Program-made: the position numbers and the translations under genes
Notes under the pieces: generated by a model
Told to the model about the DNA's origin: nothing
The model's input: the letters and a program-made list of their open reading frames with translations, nothing else
Databases searched by the model: none
Origin: Beroe forskalii
Taxonomy: Eukaryota; Ctenophora; Nuda; Beroida; Beroidae
Assembly: GCA_011033025.1 (NCBI GenBank)
Contig: WFMF01000017.1
Coordinates: 186,001-250,000 of the forward strand
DNA length: 64,000 bases
Direction: 5' to 3'
Part shown: positions 61,807 to 64,000 of the stretch, in pieces
Numbering within the stretch: the stretch's first letter is position 1
Layout of the letters: each line of letters begins with the position of its first letter

Positions 61807-62104
61807 GGGGGCTGGCAAGCAAAGTTAAGAAAACTCACTCCCGATGCTCGGAGGCTCGTGTACTGTTAGAATAGCCGTCCAATGCTCGCCCTCGGACCCT
61901 TCGGGTCCTCGGGCTCGCGCTCGGGCCTTCGGCCCTCGCACTGTTAGGTCTGCCGTCCAATGCTCGCCCTCGGACCCTTCGGGTCCTCGGGCTCGCGGCT
62001 CGGGCCTTCGGCCCTCGCACTGTTTGGACCGCCGTTCAATGCTCGCCCTCGGGCCCTTCGGGCCCTCGGGCTCGCAAACCGCCGCGGGGGGCTTGCCAGC
62101 CCCC
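61807..62104. mobile_element. ~300 bp GC-rich MITE with internal triplication
   Basis: Ends GGGGGCTGGCAAGC and GCTTGCCAGCCCCC are exact inverses. Inside, three ~80 bp units carry TGCTCGCCCTCGG, CCCTTCGGG and GGCCTTCGGCC hairpins. The GC content is far above the surroundings. Arg/Gly-rich frames on both strands are composition artefacts. Confidence 0.7.
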
Positions 62105-62809
62105 TGATAATATTAATATTAGCTGCCCAGCTGAGCCGATGTTGCTATTCGTGCTTTAAATAAGCGGTAAGCAGAAGCAAAGGACGTCCGCTGCTATTTT
62201 ATAATCGATTAATAATCTGAACGCTATCAAATATAAAGAAAGATACTGTAAAGTGAAAATTGTAATGTTTTGAAGGCGACATATACCAAGTCCTAACTTA
62301 GGGTAGGCACTAGGTTAAAGGTAGGTAAATGTATATCAGATAGTAAGATATGTGAAAGATCCTTAAAACAGTTCCAGGTTAGTGCCGATTTTCATAGAAT
62401 TATAATGAGGTAAGAAATATATTGTTAATAGGATTGATTTGTTAATGCCTATTAGTATTATTCTGGAAATGTTTAATCTAAGAACAATCGTGAAAGTTAT
62501 ATATTATGTAATCAAGAAGATCTTTACGACTGTTTACAGCTGTTAACCGCAGTGCTCTGAGGTTTTACTGATCAGTGTCCGTGTTTGTCCGACCTAATAA
62601 CTACTGAATATAGGTGATTTACAATCTGCTTGTTACTCTTGATTCCATTTACTTTCCAATGATCATGCACTATTTCATGTCGGTTTTTGTTATGGAGTAG
62701 ATAGTCAGGAATGTAGCATTATAGCGATTTTAGCTGTATAAATCTGTTATGTCATATTGCTGAGTTTGTTACTTAGATTAGGGGTATTCACAATTTGATT
62801 ACGACGCAA
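62105..62809. other. unassigned AT-rich DNA
   Basis: No gene or repeat recognised. Confidence 0.4.
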
Positions 62810-63015
62810 TCAATTTTTTCCCTCCCCATTGGCCTTTTTGTGAATACAAAAAGGCAAATGAGAGGGTTGGCAGAGATCGTGGTTTGGGAAGGTGAGAAAT
62901 AGGATATGTGTATATGAGGTCCAGGTTTGCAATACAACTACTGTAATTTCTGGAAAGTGCCCGGATTGCTCCTTTATAATATCAGTCGCGAAAATGTCCC
63001 ATGTCCGTCCGGTGT
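62810..63015 (+). mobile_element. 5' part of the Helentron-like family, second site
   Basis: From TTTTTTCCCTCCCCATTGGC to GCGAAAATG the sequence matches 36526-36720 with few differences. A C-run of about 15 follows at 63020. The 3' hairpin end of this copy was not located. A short similarity (GCGCGAAATCTACAACGAACTG near 63680, to the family's 3' half) hints that it may extend there. Confidence 0.6.
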
Positions 63016-63847
63016 CCCACCCCCCCCCCCCCCGAAATCACAAAATTCTTGATTTTGAAGCTGTCGATTGTCGAAAATGTAAATATGATAGGCTGAATAG
63101 GCCCATCCGTGCCACGTGCTCAAACTCTCCTAAATTACGATTCATTCTAAATTTAAGGGCTGATGAAGATTTCCTGTGTCCTAAAATCTTAGGAGCGACT
63201 CCGGCTATGGGTTGGTTCTGTACTTAGTTTAGTGCCAAACTACATAACTATTCGACTGTATACTGAATTCATCTAAGTTCAAGAAATACTATGGTCGATG
63301 TGAAAGACGAATATTGCTTTTCGGAACAAGCGTCAGCATTGAAACAGAAAACGAAAGCATGAAATTTGAAAGTGATATCAGCTTAGTGAACAACTGTTAT
63401 ATAAAGTCCTGAGTGTATAGAAAATCATAATCATTAAATCAGTGTCATAATCTAACATCTATGCTTAAATTTCATAAATTCCACATGTCACGTGATGAAT
63501 CACGGTACGAAATTTCAATTCCTTGATGATCACTCAGCCAATAACTAATTGACTAGAAAATTTCCCAGATGGCAAAGTGCATAGGTGATTTGAGGCTTAA
63601 TGAAGCTGCTTCAGGAACTCAGGAAAATACAGCGCGTAAATGAACAGTGACAAAATCTGATGCGAAACGTAAACCAATTCAACAAAATGGCGCGAAATCT
63701 ACAACGAACTGAGATTAACTTGCGTACGTAAGAACGCGCGCGCAAGAGTTTTAGAAGAAATGGCACGTGCAATGCATATTCTCGGTTGTTGCGTGCAGCA
63801 GTGGAGCAATATTTATACTCTTACTGCGACTGACTGCGTGTTGTACC
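63016..63847. other. unassigned DNA
   Basis: No gene is supported. The 111-codon frame at 62892-63227 starts inside the repeat and shows no homology. Confidence 0.35.
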
Positions 63848-64000
63848 GGGTGGGCCAAAAAGAACGTTACAAAAGTAACGTGCTGTAACTTTGGTTGTGT
63901 TTTGAGTTTCTTGATGAAATTTTGGGATGTCATAGGTATAGGCTGTAAGTTTTTGCACCAAAAATTTGGAGTGTCTAGCACAAAAAATGTCCGAGTAATC
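63848..64000. mobile_element. possible mariner-like terminus running off the window
   Basis: CCGGGTGGGCCAAAAAGAAC resembles the outer TIR of mariner-type elements, and the AT-rich sequence continues to the window end. The other end is not visible. Confidence 0.3.

Overview
The window is animal nuclear DNA, most likely from a marine invertebrate. It has spliced genes with GT-AG introns, a CR1-like LINE present twice, many foldback and terminal-inverted-repeat elements and an unusual density of minisatellites. The species cannot be fixed. I recall minisatellites covering exon-intron borders being described in amphioxus, but I cannot check that and do not rest a call on it. There is one 100-base assembly gap (8862-8961).

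Three conserved genes are supported by exon-by-exon reading. (1) The 3' end of the meiotic recombinase DMC1 lies on the minus strand (exons 8164-8313 and 3021-3127). A LINE sits in its last intron, and the gene is cut off upstream by the gap. (2) Two plus-strand exons (9860-9931, 10045-10377) belong to an unrecognised Pro/Glu-rich protein with a repeated Gly-Met-rich motif. (3) A nearly complete CDC27 (APC3, a TPR subunit of the anaphase-promoting complex) lies on the plus strand in 15 proposed exons from 24525 to 58631. All of its splice phases agree.

A fourth, intronless gene (46511-48799, plus) lies inside a 9.8 kb CDC27 intron. It encodes a secreted papain-like protein followed by a C-type-lectin-like domain, a sushi domain, an Asp/His/Gln repeat tail and a Lys-rich end.

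Layout: 1-2962 repeats and unassigned DNA; 3021-8313 DMC1 3' end with LINE copy 1; 8862-10971 gap, minisatellite, unknown gene, minisatellite; 12.0-24.1 kb repeat-rich DNA with a 1.27 kb tandem repeat interrupted by a 4.67 kb element with ~590 bp terminal inverted repeats and a 6 bp target duplication (non-autonomous Polinton/Maverick-like); 24.5-58.6 kb CDC27, whose introns hold MITEs, a nested LINE copy 2 (36.2-44.1 kb, minus) and at least six minisatellite blocks; 59-64 kb foldbacks and inverted-repeat elements.

The most striking theme is that several CDC27 minisatellites are made of, or run flush into, splice junctions. One 25 bp unit carries the exon end plus its GT donor. One 31 bp unit carries the AG acceptor plus the first bases of the next exon. 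The donor array is split in two by the 4 kb segment that carries the protease-lectin gene. The LINE also shows a canonical A AAA AAC slippery site with a following stem-loop at its ORF1/ORF2 junction, in both copies.
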